Shown here: piece by piece, positions 13,726 to 21,492 of the stretch
Numbering within the stretch: the stretch's first letter is position 1
How the letters are laid out: each line of letters begins with the position of its first letter
Source: JAGDXO01 sp964541025
Lineage (GTDB): Archaea; Thermoplasmatota; Thermoplasmata; Thermoplasmatales; GCA-001856825
Length of the DNA: 22,746 bases
Assembly (NCBI GenBank): GCA_964541025.1
Contig: CAZIOW010000023.1
Span: 1 to 22,746, forward strand
Direction: 5' to 3'
Program-made: the position numbers and the translations under genes
Notes under the pieces: generated by a model
Database searches by the model: none
The model's input: only the letters and a program-made list of their open reading frames with translations
Told to the model about the DNA's origin: nothing

Positions 13726-15648
13726 ATGCAATTTCAAGAAGTAATAAGTCAAACGAAGGAAAATTTGGAAATAATATTTCCCAATCTCAATTATACAAAC
13801 ATAGATCTGGAAGGGGCGAATGTGATACTCTATTCAAAGGAGAGTGACAAGTTTCTTGAAAATCCGGACAATATCAAGAAACTTGCGCAGGCCATAAGAA
13901 GAAGAGTGGTAGTTAGACCCGACCCATCAGTTCTCATCCCAGAACAAGAGGCTGAGGAAAAAATAAGGGAAATAATACCCAAGGGGATAGGAATATCCGA
14001 CATATATTTTGAACATGATTCTGGGGAAGTGATTATAGAAGTTGACGATCCAGAAAGTATCCAAGGTCAGGATAAGCAGATCCTTAACCAGATTAGAAAA
14101 GATATTAAATGGGCACCAAGAATAATGAGAACACCACCGATTAAAAGTGCCACCATAAAGATGGTCAGGGAATTCCTGAAATCTGAGGCGGAAGAAAGGA
14201 GGAAATTCTTAAGAAATCTTGCAAGAAGAATTTCAAGAGAACCTATTCCTGGAGAGAATTATGCCAGACTGACATCTCTGGGAGGATGGAGAGAAGTCGG
14301 CAGGTCTTCTTCACTTTTGATGACCAAGAATTCCAAGGTAATGATAGACTGCGGATTAGATCCTGCAGCTGTTGATTCTGATGATCCATCTAGCGGTGCA
14401 CCTTACCTTAATGCTCCTGAACTATGGCCCTTAAATTCAATTGATGGAATTGTACTGACACATGCTCACATGGACCATGGAGGATTTCTTCCATATCTCT
14501 ATTCAATCGGGTATGACGGCCCTCTCTATCTTACAGCACCAACAAGGGACCTTTTGCTTCTTCTCTTAATGGATTACGTTAAGCTTGGCCTTTCCGAGAA
14601 TAGAAGAGTACCATATAAAATGGAAGATATTAGGAACATGATTAGGCATACGGTTACACTGAACTACAATGAAACAACAGACATAAGTCCTGACATAAGA
14701 GTAACGCTAAGAAATGCAGGTCACATACTAGGATCATCTATAGTGCATTTTCATATAGGAGAGGGATTTCACAATCTGCTGATGTCAGGGGATATAAAAT
14801 ATATGAATTCCTGGCTTTTTAATGCCGCAGACAACAGAGTGCCAAGAGTTGAAACCTTTGTTACTGAAAGTACATATGGCGGAAAGAATGATTTCCAGCC
14901 GACTAGACAAGAAGCAGGAGAAAGACTTGCTGAAATTGTAAGGCTCGCGGTTGAAAGGAAGGGCAAGGTTCTGATACCGGTATTCGCAGTAGGAAGGAGC
15001 CAGGAAGTGATGCTTGTTCTAGAGGAGAAGGCCAGGCTAGGAGAAATTCCGAAGATCCCAGTTTATCTAGATGGTATGATATATGAAGCAACTTCCATAC
15101 ATACTGCCTATCCCGAATTCCTGAACACAAATCTAAGAGACTCCATTACCAAGAAAAAAGAGAACCCATTCCTCTCAGATATATTTGTGAGAGTTGATGC
15201 TCCAGAGAAAAGGGAGGAGATTGTAAATGATGTTGGACCATTCGTGGTACTCGCAACATCAGGTATGATGAATGGCGGCCCAGTGATGGAATATTTCACT
15301 AGCTGGGCTGATGATGAGAGGAATTTCCTGGTTTTTGTAGGATACCAGGCTGATAGAACCCTTGGAAGGAAGATACTGTCTGGGGTAAAGCAGTTCAGTA
15401 TACGGAAAGAAGGGACGATAAGGGAAGTTACAATGAACATGGCAGTTGAAAGTGTTGATGGTTTTTCAGGACATTCTGACAGGAGGCAGCTGATAAAATA
15501 TATAGAAAGCATGGAATCGAGGCCTAGAAGGATTCTTGTCAATCATGGAGACCCTGTCAAGGCGCAGGAATTTTCAAGATCAATTTCATTGAAATATGGA
15601 TTGGAAAGCTATGCACCGTTTAACCTTGAAACAGTTAGACTGCGGTGA
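13726..15648 (+). CDS. fttA: KH-domain beta-CASP ribonuclease FttA (aCPSF1), transcription termination factor
   Basis: Archaeal homologue of CPSF73, an RNA-cleaving factor that terminates transcription at U-rich sites. The ATG at 13726 gives 640 residues, the usual length; the preceding in-frame TTG is ignored because GAGGAGAG is well placed for the ATG. Domains: two N-terminal KH-type domains (about 1-150, including RRVVVRPDPSVL), then metallo-beta-lactamase with GWREVGRSSSLL, HAHMDH (246-251, the HxHxDH metal motif) and NAGHILGSS, a beta-CASP insertion with TESTYGG and AVGRSQEVMLVLEE, and C-terminal SGHSDRRQL and LVNHGDP motifs. All catalytic elements are intact. Confidence 0.96.
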   Translation: MQFQEVISQTKENLEIIFPNLNYTNIDLEGANVILYSKESDKFLENPDNIKKLAQAIRRRVVVRPDPSVLIPEQEAEEKIREIIPKGIGISDIYFEHDSGEVIIEVDDPESIQGQDKQILNQIRKDIKWAPRIMRTPPIKSATIKMVREFLKSEAEERRKFLRNLARRISREPIPGENYARLTSLGGWREVGRSSSLLMTKNSKVMIDCGLDPAAVDSDDPSSGAPYLNAPELWPLNSIDGIVLTHAHMDHGGFLPYLYSIGYDGPLYLTAPTRDLLLLLLMDYVKLGLSENRRVPYKMEDIRNMIRHTVTLNYNETTDISPDIRVTLRNAGHILGSSIVHFHIGEGFHNLLMSGDIKYMNSWLFNAADNRVPRVETFVTESTYGGKNDFQPTRQEAGERLAEIVRLAVERKGKVLIPVFAVGRSQEVMLVLEEKARLGEIPKIPVYLDGMIYEATSIHTAYPEFLNTNLRDSITKKKENPFLSDIFVRVDAPEKREEIVNDVGPFVVLATSGMMNGGPVMEYFTSWADDERNFLVFVGYQADRTLGRKILSGVKQFSIRKEGTIREVTMNMAVESVDGFSGHSDRRQLIKYIESMESRPRRILVNHGDPVKAQEFSRSISLKYGLESYAPFNLETVRLR

Positions 15649-15662
15649 ATAAATAGAAGGAA

Positions 15663-15700
15663 TTATAAATATGACTGATATATACTGGTTCGGAAGGAGG
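15663..15700 (+). promoter_or_regulatory. Promoter and Shine-Dalgarno of the eS19 operon
   Basis: TTATAAATA (15663-15671) and GATATATAC (15677-15685) are two possible TATA-like boxes; the first would give a leader of about 13 bases, the second a leaderless start. GGAAGGAGG at 15692-15700 is the strongest Shine-Dalgarno in the window. It abuts an ATG at 15701 that opens only a three-codon frame (ATGCAATGGTAA), while the real eS19 ATG at 15706 has a normal five-base spacing. Confidence 0.5.
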
Positions 15701-15705
15701 ATGCA

Positions 15706-16152
15706 ATGGTAAACTTTAAAGATGTACCACCGGAGACCCTGCTTAAGAAGCTGTCTTCCGAGCTTGCGAAGTCCATAAAGGAACCCGATTGGGTGGACGA
15801 TGTCAAGACGGGAGAGCACAAGGAAAGGGGTCCTATTGACGATGACTGGTATTATATGAGGGTTGCCTCTGTACTTAGAAAGATTGCTATAAATGGCCCT
15901 ATAGGAATAGAGAAGCTTGCAGCCGAGTACGGAGGAAAAGTGGATAGAGGATCCAAGAGGCACCACGCTGCAAAGGGATCCAGAAAAGTGCTGAGATACG
16001 TTCTTCTGGAACTTGAGACAAAGGGATATGTAAAGAAGGATAAAAAAGGAAGAATTTTAACCCCAGAAGGAATGAAAATTCTTAATGCGGTCTCTGTTGA
16101 AGCGATTAATGAACTAAAGGAAAAGGTACCATCCATAGCTAAATATGCGTGA
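15706..16152 (+). CDS. rps19e: 30S ribosomal protein S19e (eS19)
   Basis: Archaeal/eukaryotic small-subunit protein with a winged-helix-like fold, required for late 30S/40S maturation. The 148 residues carry family signatures: KEPDWVDDVKTGEHKERGPI, DDWYYMRVASVLRKIAINGP, RGSKRHHAAKGSRKVLRYVL and the C-terminal LTPEG. First gene of a seven-gene operon. The start at 15706 is fixed by the Shine-Dalgarno spacing and by the MVNFKDVPPE start typical of eS19. Confidence 0.97.
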   Translation: MVNFKDVPPETLLKKLSSELAKSIKEPDWVDDVKTGEHKERGPIDDDWYYMRVASVLRKIAINGPIGIEKLAAEYGGKVDRGSKRHHAAKGSRKVLRYVLLELETKGYVKKDKKGRILTPEGMKILNAVSVEAINELKEKVPSIAKYA

Positions 16153-16165
16153 ATGGTGATGTAAA

Positions 16166-16507
16166 ATGAGTGACGATAGAGAGCTTGAAGAGTTGAGACG
16201 AAGAAGATTGATGGAGCTTCAGAAAGAAGCTATGGCGAACGAGGATAGCGCCAGAAGGGAGGAAGAAGAAAGGAAAGCTCTTCAGAAAGAAAGACAGGAG
16301 TTGCTGAAAAGGTTATTAACCCCAGAAGCAATTCAGAGGCTCTCTAATGTGAGACTTGCAAGACCTGAAGTGGCTGAGAACGTGGAGAATCAGATAATAT
16401 CTCTCGCTCAGACAGGAAGGTTGAACAGGATGATAACTGACAGTGAGCTAAAAGCTATACTGGCCAGATTAACAGAAAAAAGGGAAATTAGGATTGAAAG
16501 GAGATGA
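16166..16507 (+). CDS. PDCD5-family DNA-binding protein
   Basis: Small helical protein of the archaeal/eukaryotic PDCD5 family (archaeal members bind nucleic acid; the exact role is unsettled). The 113 residues begin with a charged helix (ELEELRRRRLMELQKEA), then LLKRLLTPEAIQRLSNVRLA, VENQIISLAQTGRLNRMITD and ELKAILARLTE, which together are diagnostic. It is 13 bases behind eS19 and six bases before eL39; this eS19-PDCD5-eL39-eL31-aIF6 order is a conserved archaeal neighbourhood, which suggests a link to translation. Confidence 0.95.
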   Translation: MSDDRELEELRRRRLMELQKEAMANEDSARREEEERKALQKERQELLKRLLTPEAIQRLSNVRLARPEVAENVENQIISLAQTGRLNRMITDSELKAILARLTEKREIRIERR

Positions 16508-16513
16508 ATTGAA

Positions 16514-16669
16514 ATGGCAAGAAATAAACACGTGGCCATGAAGAAAAGACTCATGGCAAAAGTCAACGAGAATTCAAGGGTACCAGCTTGGGTTATGATA
16601 AGGACAAACAGGCGTGTAACTACTAACCCAAAGAGAAGAACCTGGAGAAGGAATAAGTTAAAGGAGTGA
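16514..16669 (+). CDS. rpl39e: 50S ribosomal protein L39e (eL39)
   Basis: A 51-residue very basic protein lining the ribosome exit tunnel. The translation MARNKHVAMKKRLMAKVNEN followed by SRVPAWVMIRTNRRVTTNPK and RRTWRRNKLKE is unmistakably eL39, with the conserved VPAWV and NPKRR-WRR motifs. The preceding AAAGGAGATGA is both the end of the PDCD5 gene and its Shine-Dalgarno. The stop TGA at 16667-16669 lies inside AAGGAGTGA, which in turn serves eL31. Confidence 0.97.
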   Translation: MARNKHVAMKKRLMAKVNENSRVPAWVMIRTNRRVTTNPKRRTWRRNKLKE

Positions 16670-16675
16670 ACTTAA

Positions 16676-16939
16676 ATGGCAGAGAAAGAAATCAATATGA
16701 CCATATCTTTGAGGGAAATTGTCTACACAAACAGGAAGAGAAGGAGCTCGGCGGCAGTATCTCTTCTTAGAAAGAAAGTCTCAAGGTTTGTTAAAGTACC
16801 TGAAGAAAATGTATGGATTGATGACCAGGTGAATCACCTTATATGGCAGAGGGGAATAGAAAAACCACCAAAGAAGCTGAGGGTCAAAATTTTGAAAATA
16901 GAGGAGGACAACTCAGCTGAAGTCCTTCTCCCAGAATGA
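16676..16939 (+). CDS. rpl31e: 50S ribosomal protein L31e (eL31)
   Basis: Large-subunit protein near the exit of the peptide tunnel. The 87 residues show ISLREIVYTNRKRRSSAAVS, LLRKKVSRFVKVPEENVWID and NHLIWQRGIEKPPKKLRVK, all typical of archaeal eL31. The ATG is nine bases behind a GGAG that overlaps the eL39 stop. The stop codon overlaps the possible first ATG of aIF6 (ATGA at 16936-16939). Confidence 0.97.
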   Translation: MAEKEINMTISLREIVYTNRKRRSSAAVSLLRKKVSRFVKVPEENVWIDDQVNHLIWQRGIEKPPKKLRVKILKIEEDNSAEVLLPE

Positions 16940-17604
16940 TTACACTCATGATTCAGAAGACAAGGGTTTTCAATTCTCCATTTTTAGGTGTATACCTTAG
17001 AACTTGGGAAAAGTATACCTTGGTCCCGTCGAATTTAGACAGGGATATGAGTAGGGTTATTTCTGAATCTCTTGACACCGAGCTCATTGAGTTAACTCTA
17101 GGAGGTACGAAATTACTAGGTTCACTCAGTGTCATGAACACAAAGGGAATTTTGCTTAGCAATTTGGCTTCAGACGATGAAAAGGAGAAAATTCCATCTG
17201 ATCTGAATGTTGCATTTCTTAAAGATCAGATAAACGCACTTGGAAATGATATTCTTGTTAACGATAAGGCAGCTCTGATTCATGAAGATTTTGATAGGAA
17301 ATCTATGAGGGTCATAGAGGACGTTCTTGATGTTGAAGTGAGGAAAGGTTCATTCGGTGAAATAAAAACAGTAGGTTCCTGTGGGTTAATAACGACACAG
17401 GGTCTGATACTACCACCGAGCATGAGCGACGAGGAAATTGATGAAATGAGCAATTTCTTCGGGGTAAAGGGAAAAATAGGAACTGCAAATTTCGGCAGTC
17501 TGTATGTTGGAGCATCCGTTGTTGCAAATAGCAAAGGTGCACTTATCGGAGAAGACAGTACAACAATAGAAATCTCCAACATAGAGGAAGCCCTCAATTT
17601 ATGA
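16936..17604 (+). CDS. eif6: Translation initiation factor 6 (aIF6)
   Basis: Ribosome anti-association factor that binds the large subunit. The protein is 222 residues from the ATG at 16936, or 218 from the ATG at 16948. The second start fits the family N-terminus better (MIQKTRVFNSPFLGVYLRT), while the first makes an ATGA overlap with eL31; the choice is open. The protein shows the fivefold quasi-repeat of IF6: GSLSVMNTKGILLSN, GNDILVNDKAALIHED, VGSCGLITTQGLILPP, GTANFGSLYVGASVVANSKG. Length and repeat number are normal. Its stop overlaps the methyltransferase ATG (ATGA, 17601-17604). Confidence 0.95.
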   Translation: MITLMIQKTRVFNSPFLGVYLRTWEKYTLVPSNLDRDMSRVISESLDTELIELTLGGTKLLGSLSVMNTKGILLSNLASDDEKEKIPSDLNVAFLKDQINALGNDILVNDKAALIHEDFDRKSMRVIEDVLDVEVRKGSFGEIKTVGSCGLITTQGLILPPSMSDEEIDEMSNFFGVKGKIGTANFGSLYVGASVVANSKGALIGEDSTTIEISNIEEALNL

Positions 17605-18137
17605 TCGTAAAAAGATGCAATGGAGTATACAATCCTGATGATGACTCCTATTTATTTTTAAATATAGAGGAGATCAGGGGAAAAGTTATAGAGATAGGGT
17701 CTGGAACGGGCATCATAAGCGTACATTATGCAGCGAAAGGATGCAATGTAACTGCGGTAGATATATCATTCCAGGCTGCCAAATGTACAAGAAATAATGC
17801 TTCCGAGAACGGTTTAAAAATGAATGTTATAATATCAAACCTATTTGATGGTATATGTGATTATTATGACTTCTGCTTATTCAATCCTCCATATCTTCCA
17901 AGCGAGTTTCCCGATGACGCAGCATGGACAGGTGGCAAGATCGGAAATGAAACAATCAAATCCTTCATTGAGGATGGAAGAAAACACTGTAAAATTCTTT
18001 ACTATTTGGAAAGTTCCATTGCACCTATTGATAGGGAATATTATACCGATTTAAAATTTAATAATTTGAGAACCATTACCTACGAATTTGAGCAACTGCG
18101 TCTTGTAAGGGTTGAAACCAATGCCAAACATAGATGA
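17601..18137 (+). CDS. HemK/Mtq2-like N5-glutamine methyltransferase
   Basis: Class I SAM-dependent methyltransferase of the HemK/PrmC group. In archaea and eukaryotes the short members (Mtq2, about 180-200 residues, without the bacterial N-terminal domain) methylate the GGQ glutamine of release factor aRF1/eRF1, usually together with the zinc protein Trm112. This 178-residue protein has NPDDDSYLFL before the fold, the SAM loop VIEIGSGTGIIS (29-40), the acidic AVDIS (52-56) and the catalytic NPPYLP (95-100). It overlaps aIF6 by four bases and the GTPase gene by 17, so it is translationally coupled in a translation operon, which supports a release-factor or ribosomal target. The precise substrate is inferred. 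Confidence 0.85.
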   Translation: MIVKRCNGVYNPDDDSYLFLNIEEIRGKVIEIGSGTGIISVHYAAKGCNVTAVDISFQAAKCTRNNASENGLKMNVIISNLFDGICDYYDFCLFNPPYLPSEFPDDAAWTGGKIGNETIKSFIEDGRKHCKILYYLESSIAPIDREYYTDLKFNNLRTITYEFEQLRLVRVETNAKHR

Positions 18138-19215
18138 TGAAATAAAAAGCCTAGAAGAAGAAATACATAAAACACAGTACAATAAGGCAACTGAACATCA
18201 TATTGGCAGGCTCAAAGCAAAACTAGCAAAGCTCGAAAAGGTCCGTGAGGAAAGATCCAGAAAGGGCGGAGGCACTGGGTTCTTTATAAAGAAAGGTATA
18301 TATCCGACTATAGCTTTATTGGGACCTCCTTCAGTAGGAAAGAGCAGTATTCTAAATGCAATAACAAATGCAGAGAGCAGGGTAGGAGAATTTGATTTTA
18401 CAACACTTACTATTGTCCCAGGAATAATGGAGTACAAGGATATGAAATTCAGGATTCTCGATTTACCAGGAATCATTGAGGGTGCCAATGAAGGAAAAGG
18501 TAGAGGTAGAGAGGTAATATCTGTATTGAGAAATGTAGATTTAATATTGATAACTCTTGATCCTTTTAAATACACTGTAAATTACATACTTTCTGAGCTT
18601 TACAAGACAGGAATAAGAATTAATGAGAGCCCACCAAAAATGTCCATAGTACATAAAGACAGGGGCGGAATAAATATAATGACTACCGGCAAGGTGAAGA
18701 TTGATGAGGAGCTTTATTCAGCGGTTGCAAGGGAATTTGGAATTGTTAACGCTGACATAATAATAAGGGAGGATATGAACCCAGAAAGATTCATAGATGG
18801 ATTGACAGGAAACAGGAGCTATATAAAAGCTCTATTCATAATGAATAAATCAGACCTTCCAGAGTTCAAGGAAGCATATGAAAATTTGAAGAAACAGGGA
18901 ATAGACCCAATTCCTATTTCCATAAGCAAGAAGAAGAACATAGAACTGCTGAAAGAAAAGATCGCAAACAGCATAAAAATGATCAAAATATATCTTGAGG
19001 CTCCTGATAAGGAGGAAAGCAACAATGAACCTCTTGTCCTTAGGGATGGGAGTACTGTAGAGGATGTATGCAGGGCCATACACAATGATTTCCTTGAAAA
19101 ATTCAAATTTGCACTAGTAACTGGAAAATCAGTAAAATTTCCAAATCAAAGGGTGGGATTGGATCATATCATAGAAAATGGTGACAGGTTGACTATTTAC
19201 ATAAAAAAGGGCTAA
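18121..19215 (+). CDS. DRG-type GTPase (OBG/DRG family, with TGS domain)
   Basis: Ribosome-associated GTPase of the DRG family. From the ATG at 18121 the protein has 364 residues, the usual DRG length; a TTG three codons earlier is less likely. Order: N-terminal helices (1-45), G1 GPPSVGKSS (68-76), G2 with TT at 94-95, G3 DLPGIIEGA (114-122), a helical insertion as in DRG, G4 NKSD (242-245), and a C-terminal TGS domain (about 295-364, ending NGDRLTIYIKKG). DRG proteins bind translating ribosomes in eukaryotes. Last gene of the eS19 operon. Confidence 0.94.
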   Translation: MPNIDDEIKSLEEEIHKTQYNKATEHHIGRLKAKLAKLEKVREERSRKGGGTGFFIKKGIYPTIALLGPPSVGKSSILNAITNAESRVGEFDFTTLTIVPGIMEYKDMKFRILDLPGIIEGANEGKGRGREVISVLRNVDLILITLDPFKYTVNYILSELYKTGIRINESPPKMSIVHKDRGGINIMTTGKVKIDEELYSAVAREFGIVNADIIIREDMNPERFIDGLTGNRSYIKALFIMNKSDLPEFKEAYENLKKQGIDPIPISISKKKNIELLKEKIANSIKMIKIYLEAPDKEESNNEPLVLRDGSTVEDVCRAIHNDFLEKFKFALVTGKSVKFPNQRVGLDHIIENGDRLTIYIKKG

Positions 19216-19224
19216 TTATAATTA
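19213..19224. repeat. 12-base palindrome spanning two convergent stop codons
   Basis: TAATTATAATTA is its own reverse complement. Its two ends are the TAA stop of the DRG gene (plus strand) and the TAA stop of the unknown 344-residue gene (minus strand). In such AT-rich DNA it may be incidental. No longer T-tract is seen on either side. It marks the edge between core operon and accessory segment. Confidence 0.6.
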
Positions 19225-20256
19225 TATTTGAATAATATTAAAATAATCAGATACTTTTCCAACGTATGAAAACTTAAAGTTGAATCCCATCCCTTCTATA
19301 TCATCACTTCTCTCTCTGAATTTTCTAAGAAACAAGTTCAGATCCGTTTCAGGCACAATAAAATTAGCCTCAAATAAATTTTCTCCATAAATATTGAACC
19401 ACATATAGAGAGGCAGAGTAAGTTCATTTGCTAGGACTATTAATGGCACTAATGGAGGTAGTAAATCAGCCTTGAATTCTATGGAGTTTCCGACTTTATT
19501 TTCCATTAATATTTTGTTATTTTCAACGAACGGATGAGATAAATCTGATTCCTTAATCTTTCCGATTAAAATATCATTATATTCATTTCCCTTCCCTATT
19601 CCCAGGAACTTAGGTTTAATAGTTAAATATTTTCCATCCTCATCAGCTCTTACTTTATCATCCTTTTTGCTGAATATTTTTAGAGAAACAACTCTAGATA
19701 AAGATGTGTCATAATTTGCTAAATTATGAAAGTACTGGTAAGAGGAAATATTATAATTGTCTATTTCCCCCATTTTAACAATTTCTACGCTCAATTTAGT
19801 TTCATTCTCAAAATCTAGGATCGCATTGGTAACTTCCCGAGTCATTTCTTGGTCGTACTCAAATCCAATATTTATATCCCTTAATCCCACAAGCGCGATA
19901 GGACATATAAATGTCCCTTTAATTTCTGCAATTCTGTTCAAGAGTGAACTGGTAGGAGGAGTTGCTCCTCTGTAAATTGTCTTTTCCTTCAGAAATGCAT
20001 TTGGTGTAAATCCTCTCCTTTCTGATTCCAGATTGAGACTATTTACAGCTTTCTCTAACTCTTCAGTTGAAAGAATTTTTAGTCTGTCGTTCAAAATGTA
20101 CCATTTTCCTTCAAGATTCATTACCCTTGCTTCATATCTTTCTAATGAGTTATTAATAAAAATAATATTTTTATATTTTTCAGGGATAAAGCTATTGAAG
20201 TATATTTTCAGAAGAGTTACACCTGAATTATCTCTCATTCCAGAATTTCTGTCCAT
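19222..20256 (-). CDS. Uncharacterised protein A, diverged paralogue of the gene at 20419
   Basis: I do not recognise a named family. The 344-residue protein has no signal peptide or clear membrane helix and looks like a soluble alpha/beta protein. Aligned without gaps from residue 1 to about 66 it shares with the 20419 protein I18, I24-P25, K27-Y28, I32, E49-G50, W52-Y53-I54, L59-K60, L62 and E66. A middle TIKPKFL / SFKPKYF block and a C-terminal aromatic segment ending NFIVP / YYVIP also correspond. The ungapped match supports the start at 20256 although its GGAAGG (20259-20264) is very close to the ATG. The general layout recalls the sensor half of archaeal HTH_10-type regulators, but no helix-turn-helix is seen, so this is only a guess. 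Confidence 0.8.
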   Translation of the reverse strand: MDRNSGMRDNSGVTLLKIYFNSFIPEKYKNIIFINNSLERYEARVMNLEGKWYILNDRLKILSTEELEKAVNSLNLESERRGFTPNAFLKEKTIYRGATPPTSSLLNRIAEIKGTFICPIALVGLRDINIGFEYDQEMTREVTNAILDFENETKLSVEIVKMGEIDNYNISSYQYFHNLANYDTSLSRVVSLKIFSKKDDKVRADEDGKYLTIKPKFLGIGKGNEYNDILIGKIKESDLSHPFVENNKILMENKVGNSIEFKADLLPPLVPLIVLANELTLPLYMWFNIYGENLFEANFIVPETDLNLFLRKFRERSDDIEGMGFNFKFSYVGKVSDYFNIIQI

Positions 20257-20418
20257 TTCCTTCCACTATATCATAATAAAAGAGAAGATATATAAATCTA
20301 GTCTAAAACTAAAATTTTTTGGCAACTTAAGAAGGTCTGATTTTTGCAAGAAATTAGTTATGAATAACTATTTGCAGAACGAGTTAATTATATATGCACT
20401 ATTATCATCATTTATAGA
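20257..20418. promoter_or_regulatory. Divergent promoter region of the two paralogues
   Basis: For gene A (minus strand) the box TTTATATAT within 20288-20297 would place transcription start near 20266, about ten bases before the ATG. For gene B (plus strand) AATTATATAT at 20387-20396 is 23-32 bases before its ATG, a leaderless pattern. The roughly 90 bases between the two boxes hold no gene that I can support; the plus-strand frame through here and gene A is a shadow. Confidence 0.5.
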
Positions 20419-21465
20419 ATGAATGGAATACATTTTGAACCTAAAGATGGATATTTCGCCATTATAAGAATTGTCACACCAAATCCAATACCTTCAAAGT
20501 ATCGGGATACTATTTATGATCGTGGAAAATCTGATTATTTTCTAGGCAGTTTAATAAAAAAAGAAGGTGAGTGGTATATCTATATCAATAAGTTGAAATC
20601 ACTACCTGATGATGAAATTTTAAGAATTGTTAAAGAATTAAAGGACAATTACGTAAGAATAATGCCAGATAAGGTTAATGATGAATTCATTATCAAAGAA
20701 GGTAAACTTTTGAGGAGACGAATAACATCGACTACCAAGGATTTCTTCAATTTGTTGCTTAACCAGTCAGGTTCACTTGTTTATTCCGTGACTGAGTTAG
20801 GAGAAAACGATACCTTGATGGCTTTTAAATTCCCTGACACATCTTCGATAGAGACAGCATCTATCTTGCTGGATTATATTATAAATGCTCCATTCCAGAT
20901 AGATATACTGTATTTAGAAAATGAGAACTTATACAGAGAACCGTCATTTTTTAAACTACTAAAATCATTTAGGATTGATTACAAAGAATTCATCTTGATT
21001 AAGACGGAATGGAAGATGACAGAGGAAGAGTTAATAAATGAAAATGGTGGAATTTTTCAAAATGAAATGTCATTCAAGCCCAAATATTTCGACCCAGATA
21101 CCAACGGTCTTGTTGGAAAGATGATTGCAGAAACCAAATCAGTAGATATAAAGGGCAGGGTGGGTAAAAAAATTATTGAGGAAATGAATGGAAATGCTGT
21201 GCTTGTTGAATTTGAAATTAAATCAAAATGGTTTTCAGACATTTATCAAGATGTCCTTTACCCAATTGGAGGGCCATTCTTTTATTGGGGTTATTCCGAT
21301 GGAAAAGGTATTCTTGAAAATTACTACGTTATTCCAGCAGGAAACCAGATTGATTTCTTGAAGGGACTTAAAAAACATTGGAGCGAACCATCAAGAGCCA
21401 AGCACACCAACACGATAACTCTTGTCCAAAATATTGATGTTATTATGAAAGAAATGGGTCTGTAG
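20419..21465 (+). CDS. Uncharacterised protein B, diverged paralogue of the gene at 19222-20256
   Basis: Unrecognised 348-residue soluble protein. Visible landmarks: IPSKYRDTI (24-32), EGEWYIYINKLKSLPDDEIL (49-68), a central MSFKPKYFDP block, and a C-terminal FYWGYSDGKGILENYYVIPA segment. Each of these has a counterpart in protein A at matching positions (see that entry), and the lengths differ by four residues, so the pair arose by duplication with inversion or insertion head to head. No catalytic motif, metal ligand cluster or helix-turn-helix is evident. Low sequence identity outside the landmarks implies old duplication or separate acquisition. Next to a recombinase gene, so possibly part of a mobile or variable segment. 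Confidence 0.85.
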   Translation: MNGIHFEPKDGYFAIIRIVTPNPIPSKYRDTIYDRGKSDYFLGSLIKKEGEWYIYINKLKSLPDDEILRIVKELKDNYVRIMPDKVNDEFIIKEGKLLRRRITSTTKDFFNLLLNQSGSLVYSVTELGENDTLMAFKFPDTSSIETASILLDYIINAPFQIDILYLENENLYREPSFFKLLKSFRIDYKEFILIKTEWKMTEEELINENGGIFQNEMSFKPKYFDPDTNGLVGKMIAETKSVDIKGRVGKKIIEEMNGNAVLVEFEIKSKWFSDIYQDVLYPIGGPFFYWGYSDGKGILENYYVIPAGNQIDFLKGLKKHWSEPSRAKHTNTITLVQNIDVIMKEMGL

Positions 21466-21473
21466 TAAATTAA

Positions 21474-21492
21474 TTTAACAACTTTTGTTAAA
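21474..21492 (+). terminator. Small AT-rich hairpin after gene B
   Basis: TTTAACA (21474-21480) and TGTTAAA (21486-21492) are perfect inverted repeats around a five-base loop, nine bases after the gene B stop. Archaeal termination does not need a hairpin, and there is no long T-tract behind it, so a terminator role is only possible; it could also be a binding site. Confidence 0.3.

Noticed and set aside
15586..15966. 126-residue minus-strand frame across the fttA/eS19 junction
   Set aside because: It crosses the ends of two certain genes and their promoter, and shows no recognisable motif.
20033..20422. 129-residue plus-strand frame covering the divergent promoter region
   Set aside because: It is mostly antisense to gene A, ends at the gene B start, and its composition is that of translated AT-rich DNA.
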